Assembly (NCBI GenBank): GCA_958439195.1
Contig: OY288149.1
Coordinates: 1 to 64,000 of the forward strand
Direction: 5' to 3'
Origin: an uncultured Paracoccaceae bacterium
Lineage (GTDB): Bacteria; Pseudomonadota; Alphaproteobacteria; Rhodobacterales; Rhodobacteraceae
Length of the DNA: 64,000 bases
Translations under genes and position numbers: made by a program
The notes under the pieces: generated by a model
Seen by the model: the letters and a program-made list of their open reading frames with translations, nothing else
Databases searched by the model: none
What the model was told of the DNA's origin: nothing
Shown here: in pieces, positions 53,306 to 62,247 of the stretch
Layout of the letters: every line of letters starts with the position of its first letter
Numbering within the stretch: position 1 is the stretch's first letter

Positions 53306-56300
53306 ATGTTTTCCGATGCCGACAATCTTGATCGTCGCTTCCCGACCGATCTGCCTACTGAGGCACAGCTCAGGCATGTCGCTGTCTTGTTTGTCGACAT
53401 GGTCGACTCGACGGCCACCACCGACAGGATCGGCGCCGAACGCAGCTTTGTCCTGATGCAGGATTTCCTTGATCTTGCTGACAGGACCGTTCAGCAGAAC
53501 GGCGGCACCACGTTCAACGTCGTTGGCGACGGGCTTCTGGCCTTGTTCGGTGCCCCCGCGCCGATCGAACGCGCCGCTCTGAATGCCTGCCGCAGCGCTT
53601 TGGCGCTTGTTGCTGCCCTTCAGGATAAGACCGCAGAGATGGAGGCAAGGCACGGCGTGCAGCCGCAGATCCGCATCGGGTTGGCGGCGGGTGAAGTCCT
53701 GATTGCCGACCAGAAGGATGGCAAGGCCACCGCCGCTGGCAATGCAGTCAACCTGGCAGCAAGGTTGCATGGTCTGGCCGCGCCGGGAGACGTGGTCGCC
53801 TCGGCCGCGTTGGTGACAGAGGTTGGACGACAGGCGGCATTTCGCAGCCTTGGAAGGGTGAACCTGAAAGGCTTTGCTGAACCGGTCGAGGCTTTCGCAT
53901 TGGAATCGGTAGCGGACAGGCGCGATGGTGAGGTTGCCGTCGGCACGACCAACCTTGGCGTCCGGGCGACGTTTGTGGGGCGCGCCAGGGGAATGGCCCA
54001 ACTGACCAATTGGTTGGCGTCCGTAACACCGGCCTGCGTCCTAGTTGGGAATGCGGGAAGCGGCAAATCCCGCCTTGTGTCTGAATTCGCCGCCGAACAG
54101 ACCGGACGAAGGATGCTTGTCGGGCCGTGCTATCCGGAAACCCAGATGCAGCCACTTTTCCCGCTGATCGAGGTATTGAAGGCGCAGATCGGTTGGAACG
54201 AAGACATGCTGCCGGATCAGATCGAAGCCGACATTGCTGCTTTGGCGGGCGAAGACTCGGTCAGGGGGGGCATGATCGCTGCGCTGTTTTCCGGACAGGC
54301 GCGGCCCTCTGCTCCGCAAGATCTGGACCGCGCCATCGTTATCCGTCGCCATCTTGCAAGGGCGGTCTTGGGGCTTGCTACACGGTCGGATCGTCTTGTC
54401 GTGATTGAAGACATCCACTGGATTGATCCCCTCAGTTTCGAAGTTCTGGCAGAGGTGTCGCGCAAAGCGCCGGTGGGGTTGAAACTGCTGGGAACATCGC
54501 GCCCGGATGACCGACTGTTGCGGCTGCCGCGTGATCGGGTGATGACGTTGAATACTGGTCCGCTGTCGCCTGCCGATATTGCCCAGGTCGCCCGTTCGGT
54601 GCTGGGTCATGAAGGCAGCGATCCGGCAGTGGTCCGGTCGGTTGCGGAACAGTCAGAGGGCAATCCTTTCTTTGCCATCGAAATCCTGCGCCATATCGCG
54701 CGTTCCGGTCCGGCGGTGGACGCGGCGAGGATCGGCTCGATCCAGAACGTCGCGCTTAGTGGATTTGATCGCCTGCCGGAGGATGTGCGTCAGATGCTGC
54801 GTGCCGCAGCGGTGATCGGTCGCACTTTCCGCTATTCCGTGCTGCTGGAAGCTGCGGGGTTGAAGGCTGACACGTTGCCGGGGCTGATGCAGGCCGCGCA
54901 AAGTATCGTTGCACCGAACCCGGCAGATGCCGAAGGGTCCGGTTGGTTCAATCACATCCTCTTCCGCGATGCGATTTACGGAACCATTCCATCAGCCGCG
55001 CGCAAGACGTTGCATCGAAGGGTAGCAACAGCGATCGAAACCCAAGAAGCCGATCACCTGGAAGGGATTGCTGACCTTCTTGCCGGGCATTACGAACGCG
55101 CCGGTGAGCCGCAGCATGCATTGCGCCATCTTGAGGCCGCGGCACAACAGGCCTTTTCAATTTATGCGCTGCAAAGCTGTAACCAACTGCTTGAACGTGC
55201 CGTTCGACTGATCGAAGACAATCCCCACAACCTGCCCCAAGTTGAGGCGATGCGGGTTGTGTCGCTCTGGATGCGCTGCCTTGATCTGATGGGACTGTCC
55301 AGGCGCTTGATCGCAATATCCGAAGTCTGGCAGCCGCGCCTTGCCGATCTGCAGGCGACGCCCGATCATGTCGTGATACTTGCGTTGACCGGCAAGGCTT
55401 TTTGCCACGGCGCGGATTATCCGCGCAGTTTACAGCTTTTGAACCGGGCGTTGGAACTGGCATTGCAGATCGGTGATACGGCATCCATCACGCTGGCCCG
55501 CGTGATGCGGATGCGGGTTCTTGTTGATGGCGATTTTGGGGACCTGGCCGAAGTGGAGCGTCTTTTCGAAGAGACGCGATCTGAATCCGAAACGCTGGAT
55601 GATCCTGGCCTTTACGCCACACGCATGTATCACATGATCGCCGCCTTCCGGCGCGAGGGGCAGATGGGCCGCGCGATTGCCTTGACCGATGAGCTTCTGG
55701 CGACAGGTCAGGCACGCAATCTTTCACACGCCATTGTGGTGGGTGCATGGGCGCGTGCGCTTATCGGTATCCTTACGAACGATCCCCGTCTTGCCATCAG
55801 CTATTCCGAGCTTGCTTTGCGCCATTCGGTGCCCGGCACCACACATTGGCGGGTCTGCATCGCTGCGCGCACCACGGCCAGACTGCGGCTGGGTGATGAC
55901 GTGTCGGTTGAAGAATTCCAACGCCTTGTGGACCACTCCGATGAGGTGGGCGATTTCACCTTGCGGAATGCGGCGATGACCAACCTGCCGCTGGCATTGT
56001 TCCGCAAGGGCCGGATCAGGCAAGGGTGGCGCGCTTTCCACAAGGTACTGCGCTTCAATGCGGAAAGCGGTCACGCCGAGGCTAAACTTTTCATCCACCT
56101 TTATGTGGCAGAAGTGACGTTGACACTGGCAGGGCTAATCGGCCCCAAAGGTGGGCCGAGGCCAAAGCTCGGGGCCTTCGACCTGGCCGTTGCCATCTGG
56201 ATCCGGTTGAACGCGCGTCGGATGGCGCGGCGATCATTGCGCCAACTGATGGCGCGACTGGCGGGCCGTGATGGGCATTTCACCGCCCGTGCCGAAGTCG

Positions 56301-56443
56301 GATTAGGTGTCATAGCATGGGCCGAGGGCAAGCCGGATGAGGCGCGCATTCGTTTCGATCGCGCAGCGGCGCTTTTTTCCAATGATGGACTAGAGGGCGA
56401 ATTGGGCCGATTGCAGGCAATTCGAGAGCGGGCTTGTCTCTAG
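53306..56443 (+). CDS. Class III nucleotide cyclase fused to AAA-type ATPase and TPR repeats
   Basis: A 1,045-residue protein. The cyclase domain (about 20-200) has metal-binding Asp residues in VAVLFVDMVDSTATTDRIG and NVVGDGLLALFG, and the transition-state region AVNLAARL. An ATPase domain follows with Walker A GNAGSGKSRLV (about 250) and VVIEDIHWIDPL (about 370), as in LuxR/MalT-type STAND proteins. The rest to the end is helical with TPR-like repeats. ATG 53306 is chosen over GTG 53300 because AGG lies five bases upstream. Whether it makes cAMP or cGMP is not decided by the sequence. It is divergent from the phosphoesterase gene (245 bases apart). Confidence 0.85.
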   Translation: MFSDADNLDRRFPTDLPTEAQLRHVAVLFVDMVDSTATTDRIGAERSFVLMQDFLDLADRTVQQNGGTTFNVVGDGLLALFGAPAPIERAALNACRSALALVAALQDKTAEMEARHGVQPQIRIGLAAGEVLIADQKDGKATAAGNAVNLAARLHGLAAPGDVVASAALVTEVGRQAAFRSLGRVNLKGFAEPVEAFALESVADRRDGEVAVGTTNLGVRATFVGRARGMAQLTNWLASVTPACVLVGNAGSGKSRLVSEFAAEQTGRRMLVGPCYPETQMQPLFPLIEVLKAQIGWNEDMLPDQIEADIAALAGEDSVRGGMIAALFSGQARPSAPQDLDRAIVIRRHLARAVLGLATRSDRLVVIEDIHWIDPLSFEVLAEVSRKAPVGLKLLGTSRPDDRLLRLPRDRVMTLNTGPLSPADIAQVARSVLGHEGSDPAVVRSVAEQSEGNPFFAIEILRHIARSGPAVDAARIGSIQNVALSGFDRLPEDVRQMLRAAAVIGRTFRYSVLLEAAGLKADTLPGLMQAAQSIVAPNPADAEGSGWFNHILFRDAIYGTIPSAARKTLHRRVATAIETQEADHLEGIADLLAGHYERAGEPQHALRHLEAAAQQAFSIYALQSCNQLLERAVRLIEDNPHNLPQVEAMRVVSLWMRCLDLMGLSRRLIAISEVWQPRLADLQATPDHVVILALTGKAFCHGADYPRSLQLLNRALELALQIGDTASITLARVMRMRVLVDGDFGDLAEVERLFEETRSESETLDDPGLYATRMYHMIAAFRREGQMGRAIALTDELLATGQARNLSHAIVVGAWARALIGILTNDPRLAISYSELALRHSVPGTTHWRVCIAARTTARLRLGDDVSVEEFQRLVDHSDEVGDFTLRNAAMTNLPLALFRKGRIRQGWRAFHKVLRFNAESGHAEAKLFIHLYVAEVTLTLAGLIGPKGGPRPKLGAFDLAVAIWIRLNARRMARRSLRQLMARLAGRDGHFTARAEVGLGVIAWAEGKPDEARIRFDRAAALFSNDGLEGELGRLQAIRERACL

Positions 56444-56450
56444 CTGGGGG

Positions 56451-57272
56451 TCAATCACTCTTTAGATCATGATCGTCCAGCAGGCGTTCAAGCCGGTCGC
56501 GCAAGCAGATCAGGATGTCGCCATCGCGTTGAAGCACGCCATCCGAAATCAGCGTCTGAAGCACCTGATTAACCTTTGGGCGACTTGCGCCAAGGATGGC
56601 GGCGAACTCTGTCTGACTATAGCCCAGTCGCAGGGCCGTCTGCGGCGGAATGTCTTCTCCATGCAATTCGCGCAAGGCCAGCAGGATGAAACGTGCAACG
56701 CGCATCCGCAGGTCATAAAGCACCACCGATTCCATCTGATAGTTGGTGCTGCGCAGCAGCGCGCAGAGATGCCGGGCCAATGCCATGCCAAGACTGGGGC
56801 GGGCTTCGGCCAGCCGCAGGAAACCTGCCCGCTGGATGATGATGCCCTTTGACGCCTCGACCGCTGTGGCATCGGCAGAGCGGGGCAGGCCGTCGATCAG
56901 GGCGAATTCACCCACCACTTCGCCTGGGCCAACATGGCGCAACACCAGTTCGCGCCCCTGAGCCGACGACACCGACAATCGGACCCGCCCCTCTGTCAAA
57001 GCCAGCAAGTAACTTCCGTCATCGCCGCGATTGAACAAGACCGCCCCCGCTGTCCACGAACGCGACACGGCAAGATCAGCCAGAGCGTCGATCGTGTTGC
57101 GATCGACGGCTGTAAAGATGGGCGCCCCGGCAAGCAATTGGACTATTTCCCGGCGCGTGGTCGCAGTCATGGGCTGCACAGGCATGGACGGCCGCGGCGC
57201 AGGCAGCGCCGAAGTGCGTGGCCTTTTCCGCACTGCAAATGTCGGATCATCCGCCTTCTCCGATCGTTCCAC
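56451..57272 (-). CDS. Crp/Fnr-family transcriptional regulator
   Basis: 273 residues including a basic N-terminal extension. The cyclic-nucleotide-type sensor domain (about 50-165) contains GDDGSYLLALTEGRVRLSVS and GPGEVVGEFALIDGLPRSAD, and the winged helix shows YSQTEFAAILGASRPKVNQV near 225. GEFALIDGLPRSAD matches the cAMP-binding cassette closely (Crp: GELALIYGTPRAAT-like). GTG 57272 is the longest start; ATG 57185 or 57170 would also give a complete sensor domain. Being convergent with the cyclase gene suggests, but does not prove, a cyclic-nucleotide link. Confidence 0.85.
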   Translation of the reverse strand: MERSEKADDPTFAVRKRPRTSALPAPRPSMPVQPMTATTRREIVQLLAGAPIFTAVDRNTIDALADLAVSRSWTAGAVLFNRGDDGSYLLALTEGRVRLSVSSAQGRELVLRHVGPGEVVGEFALIDGLPRSADATAVEASKGIIIQRAGFLRLAEARPSLGMALARHLCALLRSTNYQMESVVLYDLRMRVARFILLALRELHGEDIPPQTALRLGYSQTEFAAILGASRPKVNQVLQTLISDGVLQRDGDILICLRDRLERLLDDHDLKSD

Positions 57273-57416
57273 GCGAAGCTATTCGAGAGGTGGCAAAGCG
57301 ACAAGTGACCTGGCGTTCCCCAGGGAACAGCGCCGCGCCCACAATGCGCTGATGGTGGGTCATCACCGGAACGGTTCCGGCAACCCACCCACAACCCACC
57401 CAAGGAGACCTGCGAA

Positions 57417-57884
57417 ATGTTCACCTTCAGTAACCCGAAGTTCATGGTCAATCTGCTGTCCGGGCCGGGCACATCCCAGCCTTTTTGTCGCAACGACGAC
57501 CTGTCACATCACCTGATGCGCGGCGATGCTGAAAAAGCAGAGGCACCAAAAAAGCGATGGTTTCTGGGCAGGATCACGGACCAGATGCGCGCTAGGGCAG
57601 CAGCGACCCGTCGCTATGAGGATCAATTGGTCGCGCTGTGGGAAAGTTCACCCCATCTGATCGACGATATCGGACTGACCCTGAGCGACCGCGCCGCCTT
57701 GACCGAAGATGTGGTTGCGGTCCCGCCGCGGGTGGCGGCCCGTATTGCCGCGCTTAGGCCCACGATGATCATCCTGCCTCCCGATCCCATCCAAACCAGT
57801 GCATCGTCCAAAGCAATCGACAAAGCCCGGATACAAGCGCCCTTGCGGATGCCTTCGATTGGCCCGATTGCAGCTACGGCGTGA
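57417..57884 (+). CDS. Hypothetical protein with DUF1127-like motif
   Basis: 155 residues. The segment YEDQLVALWESSPHLIDDIG and LTLSDRAALTEDVV resembles the YjiS/DUF1127 pattern (LxxLSDxxLxDIGLTR). AAGGAGACC lies nine bases before the ATG. No membrane helix. The stretch 57273-57416 upstream holds no gene. Confidence 0.55.
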   Translation: MFTFSNPKFMVNLLSGPGTSQPFCRNDDLSHHLMRGDAEKAEAPKKRWFLGRITDQMRARAAATRRYEDQLVALWESSPHLIDDIGLTLSDRAALTEDVVAVPPRVAARIAALRPTMIILPPDPIQTSASSKAIDKARIQAPLRMPSIGPIAATA

Positions 57885-57977
57885 CAGCAAAGCTATATGG
57901 ATGACAGGTTTTCTTGATCCATCACCGGACACCGCGCTGACCGCTCAACCCCACCGCAATAAATCGGCGATTTCGGA

Positions 57978-58781
57978 TCATTGCACTTTGCGGCGGCCCG
58001 GAAGGATGTATGGCACGTGCGCCTTGTAGCGGGCAAAGCGTTCACCATACTGGTCGGAAAAACGGCGCTCTTTCAGCTTGGGGGCCAGCAAGCAATAGAC
58101 CGTATAGCACAGGGCGAGCAGGAGCTGGTCCGGCGTCCACACCGGAACCGTCCAGAGGGTCAGTGCAAAGGCCACATAGATTGGTTGTCGGATAAGACGA
58201 AACAGGCCGGTCGTAGGCATGTCGGGAAAAACCGGCCGGATATGCGCCATCAGGGACATCCAGCCAAGCGCGCCGGATTGCACTTCTGCTCCCGCATCGA
58301 AGCTGGCTTTCAGCAGAAGCAGCCAGCTTGCACCGTAGGCCGCAGTGATCATCCACAGGGTTGCCCCCTCGGCGCGCCACCAGATGATGCCGGACGGTGT
58401 CCATAGTGCAAAAAGCACAAGCAGCTGAGCAGAGGCAATGATGGCGTAGGTGGTGGTGGCCAACGTGGCCCCATGCGGACTAGGGATCAGCCGCGCAACG
58501 AACCGCCTGCCTGGCCCGGTCAGCAGAAGCGAATGGGCCAGAGGAAATTGCAGGATCAGCGCGGCATTTACGACTATGGCCCAGGGCCAAGGCACGGTGC
58601 CCAGGCTTTTGGAAAGGCCAAAATACATTGCACTGATCATGGCAATGACCGCCAAGGCAAAAAGACTGTGGCATAGCACGCCAAAGGTTAAGGCGAGTGC
58701 AACGCGACCTGCGCCTGGCGCTGGGTTCAGCGCGGCGCGCACCAGCGCCAACAGCCGTGCCAAACGAAGATCCGCAGTCAT
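57978..58781 (-). CDS. Membrane methyltransferase of the isoprenylcysteine/NnrU/MddA type
   Basis: About 267 residues, mostly membrane-spanning (five or more helices). The C-terminal motif RLIRQPIYVAFALTLWTVPV with preceding helix and final RFSDQYGERFARYKAHVPYI matches the ICMT/methanethiol S-methyltransferase fold (HPxY...W...P, then GxxYxxYxxxVP). ATG 58781 overlaps the upstream flavoprotein stop by four bases; the frame is open to 58856. The substrate cannot be inferred. Confidence 0.7.
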   Translation of the reverse strand: MTADLRLARLLALVRAALNPAPGAGRVALALTFGVLCHSLFALAVIAMISAMYFGLSKSLGTVPWPWAIVVNAALILQFPLAHSLLLTGPGRRFVARLIPSPHGATLATTTYAIIASAQLLVLFALWTPSGIIWWRAEGATLWMITAAYGASWLLLLKASFDAGAEVQSGALGWMSLMAHIRPVFPDMPTTGLFRLIRQPIYVAFALTLWTVPVWTPDQLLLALCYTVYCLLAPKLKERRFSDQYGERFARYKAHVPYILPGRRKVQ

Positions 58782-59713
58782 CCGATACGGGCCAGCAAAT
58801 CGTGGGCGATGGCGATGCCGCTGGTCCATGCCGCCTCGACCCTTGGGCCGACGCACCAGTCCCCACCCAGGTAAAGCGTGGCGTCTGGCGTGGACAGAAA
58901 GGATTGGCCCAGTGGCGTGATGACACGGGCATAGCGCCAGCGATGGATCGCTGCGTGGGTTACCGCATCCGGTGGGGCGCCCAAGCGGTCATAGAGCAAC
59001 GGCAGCATCAGGGCGGTGATCGCGGCGGGATCTTTTTCCAGATGCTGAAGGCTAAAGTCAGGGCTGGCCTGCGCAACCCAGGCGATAGCCTCACCCTTGG
59101 GTCGGCCGGGTTTGCTGCTGTCTTGCGCGATCCAGGCAAGGTCATCTTCGGGGGCGTTGCGGGTCACGAAAGGTGCAGACGCGCGCAGCGCGGCCATCAG
59201 TGTGAGGCAAGGGGCGTAACGAACTGTGGCAAGGGCCTTGGCCAGCGGGTCGTCCGGGCCCAGCAGCGCAACACTCTGCGGGGCAGGGGCGGTGATCACC
59301 ACGCGGGCGGCGGCAACCTCTGTAGCGCCGATTTGAAGGAGCCAGCCATCACCCAAGCGTTTCAGGCCGGTGATCTGGGCGTTCTGGCGAATGTCCAGGC
59401 CTTTGCCCATTGCCTTGGCCATGGTGGCCATTCCGGGTGTGCCAACCGTGTGGGTGCGGCCCGTGCTATCCGGCCAAGGTGCCGTTTCACCTTGATCGGT
59501 GAGTGTCTGCAGCAGATGGGCAAACCCCGGATCGTGTGCGTTCACGTACTGCGCACCGTGGTCGAATTGCAGGTTTCCCGCCCGACGGGTGGCAAGGCGG
59601 CCCCCGATGCCCCGACCCTTGTCGAACAGGATCGGGGTATGGCCCGCAGCGGCGACGGCCTGCGCGCAGGCGAGGCCGGTCATTCCGGCCCCAATGATGG
59701 CTATGGGGATCAT
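58778..59713 (-). CDS. FAD-dependent amine oxidase-like protein (renalase type)
   Basis: About 311 residues. N-terminal Rossmann motif IAIIGAGMTGLACAQAVAAA (residues 4-23), then ILFDKGRGIGGRLATRR and DHGAQY typical of renalase-like FAD amine oxidases, and a C-terminal LYLGGDWCVGPRVEAAWTSG that closes the FAD site. ATG 59713 overlaps the stop of the photolyase-like gene (TGATG type, ATGA); the frame is open to 59815. It is translationally coupled to the genes on both sides. Confidence 0.85.
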   Translation of the reverse strand: MIPIAIIGAGMTGLACAQAVAAAGHTPILFDKGRGIGGRLATRRAGNLQFDHGAQYVNAHDPGFAHLLQTLTDQGETAPWPDSTGRTHTVGTPGMATMAKAMGKGLDIRQNAQITGLKRLGDGWLLQIGATEVAAARVVITAPAPQSVALLGPDDPLAKALATVRYAPCLTLMAALRASAPFVTRNAPEDDLAWIAQDSSKPGRPKGEAIAWVAQASPDFSLQHLEKDPAAITALMLPLLYDRLGAPPDAVTHAAIHRWRYARVITPLGQSFLSTPDATLYLGGDWCVGPRVEAAWTSGIAIAHDLLARIG

Positions 59714-60930
59714 GCGGGCACCAATTGGCGAAGGATTGCGGGGATTTGCTGTTTCACCTTGAAGAAACCTGCCGTGGCATGGGGCCAGATCGCACGGTCC
59801 CAGTCGCGTTGCCATTCAGTCAGCGCAATGCCGCGCGCCGAAAGATAAGTCGCGGCCTCGGCCATCCAGTCATGCAGCGGGCCGCGGGTGACGTAGGGGG
59901 TAACGATCTGGGTTGCCCCCCGTTCGCTGGCCCACTTTGCCAGCAGATCAGGGTGGTCGGCTGTTAAACTGGTCGTGGCAAGCCCGGCCCGCGATGCTGC
60001 ATCGGCCAAGGCGCTGGTTTCAAACCGCCCGACGGCGTCGGCCACCCCAAGCGGAGATCGCAGATGGCTGGCGGCAAGGGTCGCCGCGCCGCGAACATCA
60101 AGAGAGGAGATGTCAAAATCTTCGATCCGGCAGTCTTCATCGGTGATCAGAATAACGGACGGCTTGTCTGGGTGGGGGGGCGCGAAGACGCGCAGGGGTT
60201 GCACTGCGGGAAGGCCGTCAGGTTCTGTTGCCTCCAGCCCTTGGGAAACCTTCGCCAGATCGGACGGGCGGGGGCTGAAACGGCCTTGGGTGAAGGTGGT
60301 GATGTTGTCGGCACGGGCAGGATAGGGTTTGCCGCGCGTGTGCAGGCCCGCCGCCCAGCGCCAGCCCAGCGTGTTGGCAGCAGCATCCCCGTCAAGGAGA
60401 TGGCGAAAGAAAAAATCCGCGCCAAGACGCCACGGCAGGCCAAGCGTGAAAATCCAGATCGAGGCGAACCACATCCGCGCATGGTTGTGCAGATAGCCGG
60501 TTTCAACCAGTTCTTCCGCCCATGCATCAAGGCAATCAAGTCCGGTTTGCCCATCCTGCGCGCGGTCCACATCGCGGCGCAGTCGGCGGTCGCGGTCAAG
60601 CGCGGCCAGGTCCGTCGCCAAGCCTTGAGTGTAGCTGGCCCAAACCTGCGGTCGCTGTTCCAACCAACCCTTGAAATAGCCGCGCCAGATGACCTCTTCG
60701 ATGAATTTATCGGCGGCTTCGGGGCCATGCGCGATAAGCGCGGCGGTGGCCACCTCTTGCTCTGTCACCAGACGGCGGCGGATATACGGGGACAAAAGCG
60801 AAACAGCAGTATGACGCCCCGGCCCAAGATCATAGTTGCGGCCATTGGTATAGCGCCGCCCCATAGCAGGAACAAAGTCCTGCATCTTGGCCAGTCCTTC
60901 GGCGCGGGTGGCGGCGGGGGTGTTGGTCAT
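59710..60930 (-). CDS. Photolyase/cryptochrome-like FAD protein with the FAD domain first
   Basis: About 406 residues. The FAD-binding helical domain is at residues about 20-225: TAVSLLSPYIRRRLVTEQEV, IEEVIWRGYFKGWLEQRP, ETGYLHNHARMWFASIWIFT and DGDAAANTLGWRWAAGLHTR correspond to photolyase motifs. Instead of the usual N-terminal antenna domain there is a C-terminal alpha/beta domain (about 245-405, from PSVILITDEDCRIEDFDI). ATG 60930 has GAGAAG upstream. The downstream flavoprotein and methyltransferase genes overlap, so the three form one operon. Function in DNA repair or light sensing is inferred. Confidence 0.8.
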   Translation of the reverse strand: MTNTPAATRAEGLAKMQDFVPAMGRRYTNGRNYDLGPGRHTAVSLLSPYIRRRLVTEQEVATAALIAHGPEAADKFIEEVIWRGYFKGWLEQRPQVWASYTQGLATDLAALDRDRRLRRDVDRAQDGQTGLDCLDAWAEELVETGYLHNHARMWFASIWIFTLGLPWRLGADFFFRHLLDGDAAANTLGWRWAAGLHTRGKPYPARADNITTFTQGRFSPRPSDLAKVSQGLEATEPDGLPAVQPLRVFAPPHPDKPSVILITDEDCRIEDFDISSLDVRGAATLAASHLRSPLGVADAVGRFETSALADAASRAGLATTSLTADHPDLLAKWASERGATQIVTPYVTRGPLHDWMAEAATYLSARGIALTEWQRDWDRAIWPHATAGFFKVKQQIPAILRQLVPA

Positions 60931-61066
60931 CAATCTTCTCACGTTGGTCGAGGGCGAGAGATGTTGCGCGCGCAGAGGTTTTCAACCGACTGCGGCAGAC
61001 TGTCGTTCTCTCGCATGCATTGCATGTTGGGCAGAAAAGGACAGTGGGCCAGATCCGGTGGCAGGG

Positions 61067-62008
61067 TCAGGCGGGCATGGCCGTGGTGGCGAATTCCGCC
61101 ACCAGCGCAGACAGGAACCGTTGTGCCGCCGGGCCAAGTGTGCGTGAACGGCGGCGGCACAAGCACATGCGGGTAGAGGCGCCATCAAGCCCGGTGATTT
61201 CTATCGGCAACAGATCGCCGTCGCGGTCTTCGTCCCAGATCGACACTTCTGGCATGACAGCGATACCGATGCCGGATCGCGCATAGGCCTTGAGCGCGGG
61301 GATGGAATTGGCGGTCATTTGTGGCTGGCCATCGCGGTTCAAGCTGTGGACCAGGCTGTTGAAGGCAACGCGACTGGTATAACTGGGCGGCATGGCAGCA
61401 AAGGGCTGCGCAGTCAGATCAGCGATGCTGATGCTCGTGGCGCGGGCAAGCGGATGGCTGGGGCTGACCACCGCGACGATGCGGTTGGGCCTTTCGGCGA
61501 CAATTTCGATGTCAGGGTGGTTTGGCGCCGTCACAACAAGGGCAAAGTCAGCAAGATCATGCACCAAGGCCCGTTCGGCCTGCCTTCCTGCAGCGATATG
61601 CAGATCAGTTTTCAGATTGGGATAATTTTTGGCCATCTGCACCAGAACCGGCATCAGGAACCGTTCGACCAGCGATTGCGACACATGGATTCGCACCGAT
61701 CCGTGACCAACGGATTCCACCTCGTCGATATCGGCGGCTAGGCGTTCCATGCGTTGCAGCATCTGCCGGGCCGCATCGACGACCAGATGCCCGGTTGCCG
61801 TGGGTCGCATCCCGCGCGAATGACGTTCAAACAGCGTGACATCCAATTCATGTTCCAGAAGCGCGATCTTCCGGCTCAGGCTGGATGGGGTAAGGTTCAC
61901 GATATGCGCGGCCGCGAGGGTTGATCCGTTTTCCGCAATCAGCACGACATAACGTAGCACTTCCAGTGGCATCCGTGGCAAAGCGCCAATGATTTTTGAC
62001 CGTCCCAT
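61067..62008 (-). CDS. LysR-type transcriptional regulator
   Basis: About 313 residues. The HTH covers MPLEVLRYVVLIAENGSTLA and NLTPSSLSRKIALLEHELDV; the effector domain follows (VRIHVSQSLVERFLMPVLVQ). ATG 62008 has AAAGGTGGG upstream; the frame is open to 62074. It is divergent from the substrate-binding-fold gene at 62248, 239 bases away, which it likely regulates. Confidence 0.88.
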   Translation of the reverse strand: MGRSKIIGALPRMPLEVLRYVVLIAENGSTLAAAHIVNLTPSSLSRKIALLEHELDVTLFERHSRGMRPTATGHLVVDAARQMLQRMERLAADIDEVESVGHGSVRIHVSQSLVERFLMPVLVQMAKNYPNLKTDLHIAAGRQAERALVHDLADFALVVTAPNHPDIEIVAERPNRIVAVVSPSHPLARATSISIADLTAQPFAAMPPSYTSRVAFNSLVHSLNRDGQPQMTANSIPALKAYARSGIGIAVMPEVSIWDEDRDGDLLPIEITGLDGASTRMCLCRRRSRTLGPAAQRFLSALVAEFATTAMPA

Positions 62009-62247
62009 ATATCCCACCTTTTGAATGGTTATTTTCTGATGTGCAGGATGCGCAAAGCTGCTGTCAATATACACTGATTGTCACGCCCCGCTTGCCGCAT
62101 CATCTTCTGCACCTGATCGGCGCGGGGAGGCGGCGGTCCTTCATCAGTCATTTTTGAAAGTCGCGCGCTCATGGTGCTTGAAAGCAGGGTCATGAAATTC
62201 CGCTCAACCCGCATCGCTGCGGGGGCAACGCCCTTGGGGTGCCAGGC

